A stretch of 64,000 bases of DNA from Chamaelirium japonicum (lineage: Eukaryota > Streptophyta > Magnoliopsida > Liliales > Melanthiaceae), in assembly GCA_947650365.1 (NCBI GenBank), contig OX393549.1, positions 29,417,209 through 29,481,208 of the forward strand, written 5' to 3'. A program made the position numbers and the translations under genes. Of this stretch, positions 25,001 to 35,720 are shown piece after piece (within the stretch, counting starts at the first letter, position 1; each line of letters begins with the position of its first letter). Below the pieces are notes generated by a model. The model was not told the DNA's origin and made no database searches. It saw nothing but the letters and a program-made list of their open reading frames with translations.

Positions 25001-26754
25001 CCTCCAAGTTGAGAGTGAGACTGTGAGAGTTCAGAGGGCAGAGTGTGATAGTTTGTTTGAAACTTTGTGTACCCTTTGTTTTATGTGCAATCATAAAGGA
25101 ACTCCTAAATCCTTGGCTCACTTATGCTCATGCGCAGGAAGAACTGGAGAGAAAACCAAACATCTTTTACTCAACTATTCAAGATAAATCGACAAAATGG
25201 TCACATTTTTGTTTATTTAGGATTCTTTGACAAATCCCAACACTTGGAAGTTCACCATCTTGGGTGGAGCGAATCGCAAATCTTGAACAAGTTGCGGAAA
25301 GAAACACAAGTTTTTTAGCGGGCTTTGACTTGCCAATATCGAGGGTTACCATAAAAATCAGCGGCACACTTATGTTACAAGCGTAGAATACTCCTTAGCG
25401 GAGAGTATATAGAAATGTTAAACTAGTTTTCCTTTAAGTAGGCAGCCCTTTCGAAGTGTTACTGGTTTTGATTATTGCATGGATGGTTTCTACTTTCTTG
25501 CTTGCTTATTTAGAATCACACCTTGTTATTCATCCTGTTCTTTTTTACTGCAGTTGTGATGAGCGCGTTCAGAAGATCCAAACTATTAAAATGATGGAGG
25601 GGATCTTCATCTGTGCTGCTCCCCACTGCCTCAAATCCTTCCTCAAGTCATCCGATTTCGAATCGCATGTCAGCGAGGTTCATGCCGACCTTCTTCAACC
25701 AGATGTGGAGATGGAAGGAGGCAACGAGAATGATGTGATCAGCATCATAAGGCCCTCTTCGGCGGATCCTCACAGGCAATCCTTGCCTCCAGAATCTTCC
25801 ACCGCACGCGCTCCACCAAGGTCGGGATTTTCACCCAGTTCGAACTCTCAGCTCCAGGATCGTGAAGAGAGACCTCGCCGCCACCAGTCCAGGGAGCAAC
25901 CGCCCCCGAGGCCACCGCTACAGCCGAGGCCGCCACAGTATAACAGCCGCCACCAGAACCAGCCAGGCGACCCGCAGCCTGAAAACAATGCACCTCAAGG
26001 CTTTGACAAGCCCTACAACTGGTTCCAGCAGACCCAAAACTCCGAGAACCAGAGCGGCCCTCGTTATCGCCGAGATTCTGACCAGTTTCCTTCTGACAAA
26101 CAAACCAGGATTCCCCTGGAAGCTCCATTCTCCAATTACCCACCACCGCTTCCCCTTCAGCCACCAAATTACCCACTCCCTGCGAATTCCAACCAAGCCC
26201 TGGCCCCGAGTCCGTCATTCAGCTATCCTCCTTTTCCGACCGATGGACCCCAGCCCTATTACAGTGCTCCTTATGAGGTACCAAGGCAGGAATCCGTGGC
26301 AGAGACGGTATCCGAGCATGGGTCAGTTTTGGGGATTCCACCTGCTCCGACAGCAGTAGCAAGCTTTCAGGATAACTATCCCCGTCCATGGGGTATGACG
26401 TTCATGGGTATGTCCTATCCTTCTCAGCAAATGGGTCAAGGAGTTCCTGAAGGATTCGGAAACCCGACGGATCCACATGGAGGAGTCTCATTCTTCCCAG
26501 GTGATTACGGCCAATTACCAGAAGGCCTGCAGCAGAATCCTCCTCATCCAGGTAAGGAATTGGAGCCTCAGGGCGGGCCTGCAGACCTCACTGACAACAA
26601 GGGCGTGCTGGCGCCGCTGCCGATGTCGTACCCACCGCCACCTCTGCTGCCTCCGCCGTTGCCACAGCAGCTGAACAGCAGTAAGTTTTCGAGCTCTGGT
26701 GGCGCGAGTCAAGAGGGTCAAGCCTACGGGTGGCACAATGATCGACGTGAATAG
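13049..26754 (+). CDS. HAKAI: E3 ubiquitin-protein ligase HAKAI homologue (m6A writer-complex subunit), 3 exons
   Basis: CDS exons are 13049-13315, 20201-20259 and 25554-26754 (1527 bp, 508 residues). Introns begin with GTGAG and GTAAG and end with TTTGCAG and ACTGCAG, and the reading frame is kept across both. Exon 1 starts MLCIRLNKG, as plant HAKAI proteins do. It contains ACPDHLVLAELPVAKSLG and the first RING pair C76/C79. Exon 2 supplies C92, H94, C97, C100 and C107, and exon 3 supplies C110, completing a C3HC4 RING split over three exons. It is followed by KIQTIKMMEGIFICAAPHC and an atypical C2H2 finger (C129, C134, H147, H152). Residues from about 160 on are Pro/Gln-rich and disordered. 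In Arabidopsis, HAKAI associates with MTA, MTB, FIP37 and VIRILIZER in nuclear mRNA N6-methylation; this is family knowledge. Introns of 6.9 and 5.3 kb are swollen by repeats but all splice sites look intact. Two upstream in-frame ATGs (12965, 13010) are considered less likely starts. Confidence 0.93.
14500..15720. repeat. Old tandem duplication of about 610 bp in HAKAI intron 1
   Basis: Blocks near 14529-15080 and 15141-15710 share diverged matches in the same order: gaaaattaaagaaaata followed by cttacatggaatgt, then aaaggttaagattc, then agacatccaagatgaat, then gtattacttggtcctac and catgtctccatatcct. The offset is about 600-615 bp. No coding sequence is seen. Confidence 0.7.
16290..16890. 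repeat. Tandem duplication of about 310 bp in HAKAI intron 1
   Basis: Two adjacent copies (about 16296-16590 and 16606-16890) share gaatccatttcattttctt, then gttgttttgg-aagtgatgt, then agggagctatgact and finally aggaggaagt-tcccac. They differ by small indels and substitutions. Confidence 0.75.
16910..17340. repeat. Degenerate low-complexity repeat in intron 1
   Basis: Short related motifs (atcgatatcgattcg, atcgatatcggta, ataccgagtcgt, caccgagtca) recur irregularly. There is no coding potential and no clear termini. Confidence 0.4.
17700..18008 (+). pseudogene. Ty1/copia RNase H fragment in HAKAI intron 1
   Basis: Translation of the plus strand gives SWHSKKYNFISLSTIE and, after stops, DNQSAVHIVKN followed by HSQNKHIDNIYHFI. 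These are the end blocks of copia RNase H (the CDNQSA and TKHID/YHFIR motifs). The fragment has several stops and no LTRs, and ends directly against the hAT fragment at about 18000. Confidence 0.85.
17998..18641 (-). pseudogene. hAT transposase N-terminal fragment (BED finger and start of DUF659)
   Basis: The ORF from 18641 to 18360 reads IWWKYTYHKDPKDKSKVICNF, then CQKEVVQGIYRLKIHLAQ, a BED-type zinc finger (C-x2-C, H). After a gap, 18207-17998 reads VVQYIACWLYQAVIPFKIVK and later FGQGLKALSNHEVRVPLL, typical of the start of DUF659. The rest of the transposase is missing. It is a broken copy inside the HAKAI intron, opposite to the gene. Confidence 0.85.
18700..20200. other. Remainder of HAKAI intron 1
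   Basis: AT-rich sequence without recognisable genes. Around 19490-19680 it is a fuzzy repeat of aaattttctgaaatttt-type words, a class of diffuse repeat also seen at 23560-23830. The intron ends with a pyrimidine tract and TTTGCAG at 20194-20200. Confidence 0.5.
20260..25553. other. HAKAI intron 2, mostly degenerate repeats
   Basis: No intact coding sequence is visible. Two stretches (22230-22400 and 22820-22910) are built from words such as ccgactagtcc, gactagtccc and tcggccgactag and look like copies of one diffuse repeat. Around 23560-23830 there is a cgaaatttcg-type fuzzy repeat. The short ORFs at 20990-21241, 23186-23503 and 23461-23733 match no family I recognise and lack codon bias. 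Confidence 0.5.
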
Positions 26755-28270
26755 AGTCTGTCGATCCTTCGTCATCTTCGCATTTGACATTGCTATCATT
26801 CTGTGTGTTTCGATTTGGGATTATATCTCGATGCTTGTTAGGGATTTAAAATTATTATTGAAATATCCTTTAAAAACTATTGCTGATGGTTTATTTGCTC
26901 TGTGGCTCTTAATTGTTTCCTTTGTACAAACAGTGGTTTAATGTAAGGCATAGATATATCTGCATTTCATTGAGTAGGGAACCCATGTTTCTTATCAATC
27001 ACACCATGAAGTAGGAATTGCATCGGGGTGCGTTTTGGACGGCCGGCGCCCATCCCAATGCAGTCCTGGTTAGGGGTATCCTATCCCAAAACCGTTCCAA
27101 ACGCATGTCGGGTTTGATGAGTAAATCCGAAATCTGTCGTGAAAAATAACAAAAAAATATAAACTCGCCCCGCTCAACCCAATTGGGCTAGTGATGGTAT
27201 GAGAGAGGACTGGACTAGTAATGGTATGTTCATTATGACAAAATTACTCTGAGAGGTTGCTGTCTTCTCTGTAGTTTAATAGAGGATAGAGTTAGGGTTT
27301 GCTAGATAGGATTATGGTTTTTCGGTGCTCTCGTTGTTGTTCTCTTTACTATAGTAGTATGAAATTGGGGTACAATCGGGTCGGCATCGGATCGGGTTGG
27401 TCTAAAGCCAAATCCATCCCGATCTGGCTGTGTTTTTAAAAGTAATTATTAATGTTTTAAAAAGTGCTAGACGGATCTATGACGATGAGGGAGCTCCAAG
27501 GCAGAAGGTGGTTGCCTAAGCAGGTGCCCAGATATTGTAGCATTCAAAATTTTAAAAATTTATTTATGTAAAATTGATTTAACGACTATGTTGTGCATGT
27601 AGGTTTTCATAATGGGCCAAGGGAATCACTATCATAAATCTTTCCGGTGGTCAAGTGGGACAAAGACGCAAAAGTATAGTAGTAACAAAGTATTGTACTA
27701 GCTAAATAAGAAAAAAATGAATACTAAAATGAAGAGAAAGAAGAAGAAGGTTGAAATGAAGTTTTACAAGTGATCGTTCTTATGAATATATCGATGATCT
27801 TCTCCTTTAGACGTTGAGAAAAGCGAGCGATCCCAACTATCGTTGTGCGATCTAAGGTCCAAAAATGTCTAGGCGACCGTCTGAACCATTTTTTAGAACA
27901 ATGGTTACCACAAACACGCCCATACCTATTTAACATCATCCCAAACCCATCACAATCGGGTCGGGTCGGGTCGGGTCGGGTCGGGTTACCTAGAAAATCA
28001 GGTTAATGGTGTATATCTACCATGAAGCTATAGAAGAGAGCCGTGAAATAAAGATTGAGAATAATGACAAGAATTTTTAATAACCAGTCGGTTCAAAAAA
28101 GTGCCACCGGATTTGGTATTCATTTGTAAGCTCGAACCAGGCCGGATTTAGGATGGCCCTACCAAATCCAGCCCATTTACAGCCCTAAGTTCGAATATGT
28201 GCTACCATTCCCGCTCAACATTGTTGGTTGATAGCTTAATAACAACTATCTGGGGAAATCCGTCAACAAT
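26755..28270. other. HAKAI 3' flank and intergenic region
   Basis: The first few hundred bases after the HAKAI stop are probably 3' UTR (AT-rich, many short T runs). From 27000 on I see only diffuse repeats, including a perfect short array of six tcggg units at 27956-27985. No gene is supported. Confidence 0.45.
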
Positions 28271-28310
28271 GTTGAGATGGCCGAGTTGGTCTAAGGCGCC
28301 AGATTAAGGT

Positions 28311-28343
<33 letters not shown>

Positions 28344-28351
28344 TCTCAACA
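28271..28351 (+). tRNA. tRNA-Leu(AAG)
   Basis: The 81-base gene folds as a complete class II leucine tRNA. The acceptor stem GTTGAGA pairs with TCTCAAC, followed by discriminator A at 28351. The D arm contains the A box tggccgagttgg. The anticodon stem CCAGA/TCTGG encloses the loop TTAAGGT with anticodon AAG, which reads CUU. A short variable arm follows, and the T arm contains the B box ggttcaaatcc. CCA is not encoded, as expected for a nuclear plant gene. A caaca motif lies just upstream (28264-28268), a plant tRNA start context, and a T-rich stretch downstream can act as a Pol III terminator. No intron is present. Confidence 0.97.
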
Positions 28352-29500
28352 TATTTATTTATTTTTCTGTTGCATTCCTTTATTTTTGGTCTTCATCCAC
28401 ACCCACTTGTGTCATGGGTAATCTATTTGGGACCTTTAATTAAGGAGCTGTTTGGCATCTTTCAAGTAGAGGTGTGCATCGGTTCGAAACCAACCTATTT
28501 AGGCAAAACCCAAACTGATCCAACCTTGGTCGGTTTTGAGGATTTTCAATCCGATCCAAACCGAAATGAGATGGGAATTAAATCCGATCCGATCCAATTA
28601 AAATCGATTTGGATTGAATGGTCGGTTTAGGCTTTGGCCCATATTTATATTGGGCTTTTTTTTCTGTTGCATGCCTTTATTTTTGGTCTTCATCCACACC
28701 CACTTGTTTCATGGGTAATCTATTTGGGACCTTTGATTAAGGAGCTGTTTGGCATCTTTCAGGTAGAGGTGTGCATCGGTTCGAAACCAACCTATTTAGG
28801 CAAAACCAAAACTGATCCAACCTTGGTCGGTTTTCAATCCGATGCAAACCGAAATGAGATGGGAATTAAATCAGATCCGATCCAATTAAAATCGATTTGG
28901 ATTGGATGGTCGGTTTAGGCTTTGGCCCATATTCATATTGGGCTTTTTTTTCTCATTCTATTACGACTTAGTTTCAACTTAAAAAAAAATAATTGTTATC
29001 AAATCATTATGCCTAAATAAGATTTTTAACTGATTATGAGTTATCCTACAATATTGCAAAGATTGTTGGTAATCTGTTTGGGACCTTTATTTAAGGAAGT
29101 ATTTGGCATCGTTCAGGTAGGGGTGTGCATCCGTTCGAAACCAACATATTTACGCAAAACCCAAATCGATCCAACCTTGGTTGGTTTTGAGGATTTTCAA
29201 TCCGATCCAAATCGAAATGAGGTTGGGATCAAATCCGATCCGATCCAATTAAAATCAATTTGGATTGGATTGGATGGTCGGTTAGGCTTTGGCCCATATT
29301 CATATTGGGCTTTTTTTTCTCCAACTATTAGGACTTAGTTTCAACTTTAAAAAAATAATAATTGTTATCAAATCATTAAACCTAAATAAGATTTTTTAAC
29401 TGATTTTGAGCTATCCTACAATATTACAAATGTTGTTGGTAATCTGTTTGGGACCTTTAATTAAGGGGGTGTTTGGTATCATTCAGCCTTTCTTGACCCA
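28352..29500. repeat. Tandem repeat of 300-380 bp directly downstream of the tRNA
   Basis: Copies start near 28366, 28666, about 29040 and about 29410 (the last partial). Shared landmarks in order are ctatttgggacctttaat, aggtgtgcatcggttcgaa, ccaaccttggtcggtttt, aatccgatccaattaaaat and a tail ggcccatattcatattggg plus a T run. The third and fourth copies carry an extra block with ttatcaaatcatta. The first copy begins within about 15 bp of the tRNA 3' end. ORFs of about 90 codons here are translations of the repeat. Confidence 0.85.
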
Positions 29501-29569
29501 TCCGTTTCTATCCACAGTTCTATATTTTAAAATAAACAAATACTATTTATTCCAGTGAAATGAAGGACT

Positions 29570-30660
29570 TCGGAATGATAATTTATCACTCTGTCCGTGT
29601 TTATGCTTATCTGAATACTAAACCACCAGATTACATTGGAAATAGGAGTTGACGGGATTACCCTCTTCTGGATGAGGTTTAAGTGGAATAACAGATCCAC
29701 ATGCCAAACACCTCCTAAAATTCCCTTGGTTTCTATTTGGAAGCTCATGCATGGAGCTCTCCCTACTGCGTCTCTCCTGCGAGAGCGGATTCGAATGGGT
29801 TTTTGGAGCTGTCCTTGGTGTGGTGAACCGGAGGAGGACAATGAGTATCTGTTCTGGTCTTGTCCGAAGGCTAGCGAGTTCTGGCAATGCTTGATGGTGA
29901 TTACCGGGTTGAATTTCTATAACCTTGAATTATTGAGTCCGGATTCTATCCCCGAGGGACCAGGGTTATCAACCACTCCCCGGTGAGGTTCTTGCCATGG
30001 CGATGTGACAATTATGGAAATCTCGGTGTGGCACACTTTTTGGGAGTCCAATCCCTTTCTGCTTTGAGTTGATTAGGTAAGGGATTGGAATTGTTGAAAG
30101 ATTTGTTCAACATGATAGTTGTCCACGGTCGAAGTTGGTTTTGGGTGAGGGTTACCAATGTATCTTGTGGACAGATGGGTCCTTCCGGCAACGGGAGGAA
30201 TTGGCAAGCGGAGCTTAGGTGTTAGCGAATACTGCAGGTACGGTTTGCTCGGTTGCAGCTTTCTATTGTAGTGTTGATTCTCCTCTTCAAGCAGAGATAA
30301 AGGTGATTACGGGGGCACCAACTGAATTATGAAAGCGCGAGTATGGCAAGGTAGTTATCCTAACGGATGCTACAAAGGCCAGGGATGCCTTAGTGTTTGG
30401 CAGAGGGGTTTATAGGGACATCTGCCCTTTGCTAATCCAATGTTTTCAACTATGGGATCAATTGTCGGAGGTGGTCATACATTGGATTCCACGTATATTC
30501 AATAGTGCGGCTCACTGGTTGGCCAATGAGGCTAGGTTAACAGGTGTTGGTGGTTATTGGGACTCGGGGTTCCCTATAGACTTGTCAGCCCTTGTGTTTG
30601 AGGATCTTAGAATTATGATGTTATGATCCCCTGTCTCATGTACCAAGAAAAAAAAAAAGG
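29570..30660 (+). pseudogene. L1-type LINE 3' end (zf-RVT and RNase H), decayed
   Basis: The first ORF (29636-29986) carries the reverse-transcriptase zinc-binding domain: IWKLMHGALPTASLLRERI, then CPWCGEPEEDNEYLFWSCP. Further on (about 30155-30626) is an RNase H domain with LWTDGSF, then VVIHWIPRIFNSAAHWLANE. Stops and a frameshift separate the pieces. A poly-A run at 30647-30657 marks the LINE tail. The upstream endonuclease and RT are missing, as in a typical 5'-truncated insertion. I did not find a clear target duplication. Confidence 0.88.
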
Positions 30661-31407
30661 AATCATCTAGGGCAAAGCGACCCTTCTCAATTGATTTAAA
30701 AGTATATATTTTTAAAATTACACTCAACGCACTTCAGTTCACATTATGGGTGTCATCTAGCTGATTTGGTGAAGTTTCTTAGCGGTTGTATTAGAGACAT
30801 GGGATCAAATCTCGCTTTCACCATTGGTAGGGCTTTAACCCTTCTTCGGTGAGACGCTAAGGGGTTCTGAAAAATAAAATAAGAAATGCACTTCACTTCA
30901 CTTTATTGTTATAAACACAAACACACCCTTGGTTTCCTGCTAGTGGGATCTTGTGCCTTCTTTCCAAAATGTCACTAGTAAGATTCAAACTATTGAACAT
31001 TAAAATGTCACCAGTGAGAATCAAAGTGTCACAAGTGATTTGCATCCGGCCAATTAGAAACTGCCAACGGACACCTCAATATGAAGTTGGCAACCAAAAG
31101 TTGGCAAAGGAGTTGGCTATATAACATTACTCCACTTTGACATAGGTGTAGACATGCCACATCATTAAAGTAATCTCCAATTAATTACTTGATTTTTCCT
31201 TAAGGGTCGGATCGGAGATGCTTCTCCACCTATGCGTTCATGCATGCATACAAATCCGATCCATCTATGTGCCAAGACTTGTGCATGTTCAACAAGATGG
31301 GGCCATGGCACGATGAAAATGCCACGGTGGGATTTGGTGAGGAGGTTGGTGTCAGAAAATGATCATTTGGCTAAGTGGGGTGTCAAAATCTAAGATCCAA
31401 GATTAGA
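30661..31407. other. Intergenic flank of the TRIM nest, nothing recognised
   Basis: No coding sequence or clear repeat structure was found between the LINE tail and the nest of TRIM, copia and hAT elements. Confidence 0.4.
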
Positions 31408-31417
31408 ATGAAGGTAG

Positions 31418-33747
31418 TGTTAGAATTGGTGAGGTCTACAGCTCGTAAAAATCTATAGTTTAGCTATGTATGGTTGATAGTATAGGATTGCATATAGGTA
31501 CGTACCTTAGTACGTGTTCTGATTACAGAACAGAGAGCCATGGCTACATGGTAATCCTCTTGAGTGGGAGACTCAAGGGACTGGTCCCATGTAACCTAAA
31601 TACGTTCGCAGCTCTGATTAGGGTTGGTCGCCCTATCAGGTTAAGCTGTTGGGATGACAGAGCGTGGGTGTCTCCACCACGGTCATTACCAGGCACAGTG
31701 TCTGTAGCCGAACGGAACCAACACGGTGCATAGATAGGTGAGCAGACACTGGTGCACTAAACCGTGTTTCTGCTTAGGGTAAAACGGTCCTAAACCCTGA
31801 GGAGCCATGTCTGGTGGACTAACCAATTGTGTGGTGCTTTGGCGCACCAATATGTGAGGATCCGGATGCAGTGATCCAAAACCACGGTGTACTGGGTTAC
31901 CCGGCTGGCGTTGCATCAGCATGTCACTCCTGCAGGCTATCCACACCCCTAACGGGAGGTGCGTTCCTTGGTCTGACCTACGTCGTATTAAACCCTGGCC
32001 AGGTGGTCATCAGTTCGACTGGTGACGGATCCGGTTACTCGGCAGAGTTATCGGAGGTACGATGTACGTGGTCAACCTGGAAGGAACCGAGTCATACGAG
32101 CACTCGAGTCTGACGGTATTCTCCACCGCTCGAGTTGCGTCATGGCACCAAGTGGAGGGACAACGAGTTTACCATACTAAGCGGAGAGCAGGGGTATGAG
32201 GGAGAACATAGTAAGTCCGGGGGAATTGGAGTACAGCCTGCGTCGCACTCTGGGTGGCTACGCAGGTTAACTCGGACTCAGAGGATCGATGGTACACTCG
32301 GGTAGTGTGTCGATCGAGTCTGAGTTGGAAGCCATGAACCCTGGTCCCTGAAGGTTCCACCTTATCGACATTATGTATGGTTCTTATACCATCTCCTCGA
32401 AACACAGAACGTAGTTAGAGGAAGCGAGAAGTCCAAGCATACGCTCCGTGAGTGCTTCGCACTAGTGCACGGTAGATGCGTAGCTACGTGTGTGCACTAA
32501 GGGGAAACCCTAGGTTAGTGCAGAGACGCATGTAGCAATTCCTTGCCATAAGTGGACTTTGCCATATGGGTGCGATGCACCGGGACATGTTGCGAGTTGA
32601 CTAGTTGACTTCACTAGGGGCGCCCTACGGGAACCTCAGAGAATAGTGAAATCACTGGTGCACTTCACTTATGTGTGCCTTGCAAAGTCTCGTACACGAG
32701 GAACGGCCAACTAGTGGCATAAGGGCGTTTTGGTCATACCATGCGTCACTATGCACTAAGGGGGCCGGCCCTAAGTGTTGAGAGACTGGTCAAGGCCGGC
32801 CCCATTAGTTTCGGGAGGTTTTGCCTCCGATGAAGGGGCCGGTTATGAGGCGCAGAAAACGGGCTGGTTTTGACCGTTTTCGAAAACAAGGAAAGGATAG
32901 AGATAAAGAAGAGATATATAGGGATAAGGCTTGAATCAATCATCCTAATCCATACTGTCCTTATCCATATGGATAGGCCGGCCCTATATATGAGAAGGAG
33001 AGAGAGGGGGCACGAAATTATTGAGCCAAGCAAGCCCTAGGGCCGGCCCATGCATGGGGAAACCCTAGCCGTCCCCCTCTCCTCTCTTTGCATCTCCTCT
33101 CTCGTCTCTCTCTTCCTCGCTTGCGCCATTCGATGGCGACTCGTCTTCCTCACGTGGTGTTTCGTAGAAGGAGAAGGCTCGTCGTATGGAGGCACTCAGA
33201 GATCCATCGACGAGGTGCCGTGCATCGTGTGAGATCGGGTGAACTAGAAGGCGTCTCCCGCAATCTTTTGTTGTCCAGAATCTGCACAGAAAATCAGCGT
33301 TGTTTCTGTGATTCTGGGAGCTTCAGAAGTCCAAACGACGTGAAACTTATTGCAAAAGTTGCGTCTCGAAGTTGGCTACCTACAGTCCAAATTTCATCCC
33401 AATCGGAGTTTGGAGCAGAAAGTTATGGCCGTCGCACCAAAGCTATATCGAGCAGATCCGTAGCCCGTCTCTATCGACAAAGAAGAAATTTGTCGCGGTG
33501 AAAGATTCCGCACGCAGGTATGATCTCTAACAAGTAGATCTAACATAATTAGAACATGCATTCATGCTAGATTGTTCTTTTGCGTTAGATCGTCGTTAGG
33601 GGTTCGTGTAGTTGCCATGCTAGTTTCATACACGCATATGTAGATCGTTTCGATGAAAAATTTTGATATGTAACGCACACCGCTCACGGTCCTCGGACCT
33701 ACACTTTGCTTCCGCTGCGGGCCTCTACCATGGATTTATTTCCAACA
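31418..33747 (+). repeat. 5' LTR of the copia element (2330 bp)
   Basis: It begins TGTTAGAATTGG and ends TTTCCAACA. A TATA box, ctatatatg, lies at 32984-32992, giving a U3 of about 1.57 kb. Several ggccggcccta motifs lie around the promoter. ORFs within it (for example near 31470-31733 and 32749-33033) recur in the 3' LTR and show no protein family similarity. Confidence 0.95.
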
Positions 33748-33749
33748 AT

Positions 33750-33761
33750 TGGTATCAGAGC
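33750..33761 (+). promoter_or_regulatory. Primer binding site of the copia element
   Basis: TGGTATCAGAGC begins 3 bases after the LTR end and is complementary to the 3' end of initiator tRNA-Met, the usual copia primer. Confidence 0.93.
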
Positions 33762-35720
33762 ACGCTAGTGGTGTGCATTTCATGTTTTTCATGAAACCGT
33801 CATATGCGCGCATGAATAGTATGTGCCGCCATCGGGGTTCTACGAGTAGATCATGCATAGTATATATTTTGTATGTTCTATGAATCATTCTTGCAGGGCG
33901 CCGCTTCTAAAATTATTCTGGATATGTGAATGCTTGCTACCAGGGGTCGGACCCCGTGTTAGCGATTTTGTCTGGATGTTTTTTTCTTCTGTGTGTGGAT
34001 AGATTTTAGAGCCATAGTCGGGCAAGAGGTGAAGATTTACCACCCTTGATTCCCAGGCTTTTGCTAGGTTTGTTTTCCTTTTTAATCTAGGAAATTGTGT
34101 ACGAGCGAGCACTTGCTTGAAGCGTACTAGAGCTTTTTCGGTTACAGATTGAAGAGGAGGACTTGCCATGGAGATCCACTACCGGGAGGACGAGCGAAAC
34201 CTTGGAGGACGATGGCGATCCGGCGAAGCGTACACGATGACGGCAAAGGGCAAAAAGCGTCAGGAGATCGTATACAGAGGCTTGCACCGGATCGAGGAGC
34301 CTTGCGAAAGAGACAGAGAGCCTGCGCTATGCCAGTCAGGTTCAGGGGTCGGACCCTAAACTTGATTCAGTTGTGTGCTTGTTTCTTTCAGTAGTTCTTT
34401 ATATTTCTGTAGAGAACCCCGATGCGATAATTTAATTATCTGTGTTAGAGGGATGCCCTTTCCCCTTGGGTCCTAGCGACCTTATTAGGATAGGATTCCA
34501 CTAGTGACGCCTATTATTTAATTGACCCTTGATGATAGCATGAATTCCTCACATTTGGTTATGCCCCCATTAGGTCAACACCCGATTAGTCGGGTGTGCC
34601 TATTTGGCAAGCATCGAAACCTAGAATGAGTTGGAATTCTACTATGACATCATTCGTCAAATTTATAAGTGAGGCGCCATGGTAGTGGAAGACCTTTCCT
34701 GTCAGTCTGACCTTAGGCTAGGCTCCAGGGCATTAGCGTAATAGCCAAGTTTGCAAAGCATCGATGTTCTTGGGATATGTAATGTGACCCTTGAGTGGAG
34801 AAATCCACTCGAGGCAGGGACTATGATATTCCGAGATCGATTAATGCTTCGCGAAAGGCTTGAATGCTAGTAGGAGCACGGTATGACCAGGGTCTAGTGT
34901 ATAGGTTGTCGTGACCTTAGTGTACACTCATACTTGCATTAAATAACCCTTAACTATAATAAGGGATGTGTAAGAGGACTCATCGAGATCCTCTGGCCTC
35001 CACAACCAACTGCTTTGTGTCTGGGTGGAAGGGCATAGCTCAACACCCCCTAGGGTGAGGGTTATGTTTTTCTATGCCAGATAACTTAGCGGTCTCCTTC
35101 AGGATATGGCGGTTATGGGGCCAGGAGAGAAGGGCTTTTTATCCCACCCTAGTGGGGGCCGCATGAACTCCCGTGCCGTAATTGCTTAGGCTTGTGGGTA
35201 AGCATCCGAAGTATACGTGAGGTATTCGTTGTGAAGACAATGGTGATCACGTGGTACTGGCCAAAAGATAACCATGGTTCATCAAAGCCCTTAGTTGGCA
35301 GATTTGGATAGGGTCAAGGGAAAGGCCCGTGTAAGCGGATTGACGCTGCATGATGCCCCCTAGGGCAGGTGTAGTCGATTCCGAGATCTTACATACATGG
35401 TTAATTAATCCATAGAGGTGTCTTCGCTGTGAGGGTAGCGCTGACATTTGGATATAATGAGCTTATTTTAAAAATCCATAAAATAAGTTATTTTGCATTC
35501 GTTTTCATTCAACCATATAGTTCCCCTATCCGCTATCCCATAAGAGAACCAGTTATCGGGTCTCTAACTACGTAGAGCGGAAGCGCTATCTTTAGCTTAT
35601 GCTTAGGGTAGTAAACGTACATTGGCTTCCAATCTAAATATCCCTGTACTAGACCTAATGGGTCCAGATATTACTAGGGCACTAACTAGGGCATATGATG
35701 ACTAGCAAGAGTCTAAGGAG
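33762..35720 (+). other. Copia 5' leader and unrecognised interior
   Basis: The first 450 bp are a leader shared with the degenerate relative at 55126-55613. Two copies of aggggtcggaccc (near 33941 and 34345) are notable. From 34400 to 35720 I find no recognisable protein domain; the sequence may be decayed gag or acquired non-coding DNA. Confidence 0.45.

Noticed and set aside
31470..33033. ORFs repeated at 39194-40757
   Set aside because: They recur only because the region is an LTR present twice; no known protein domain.
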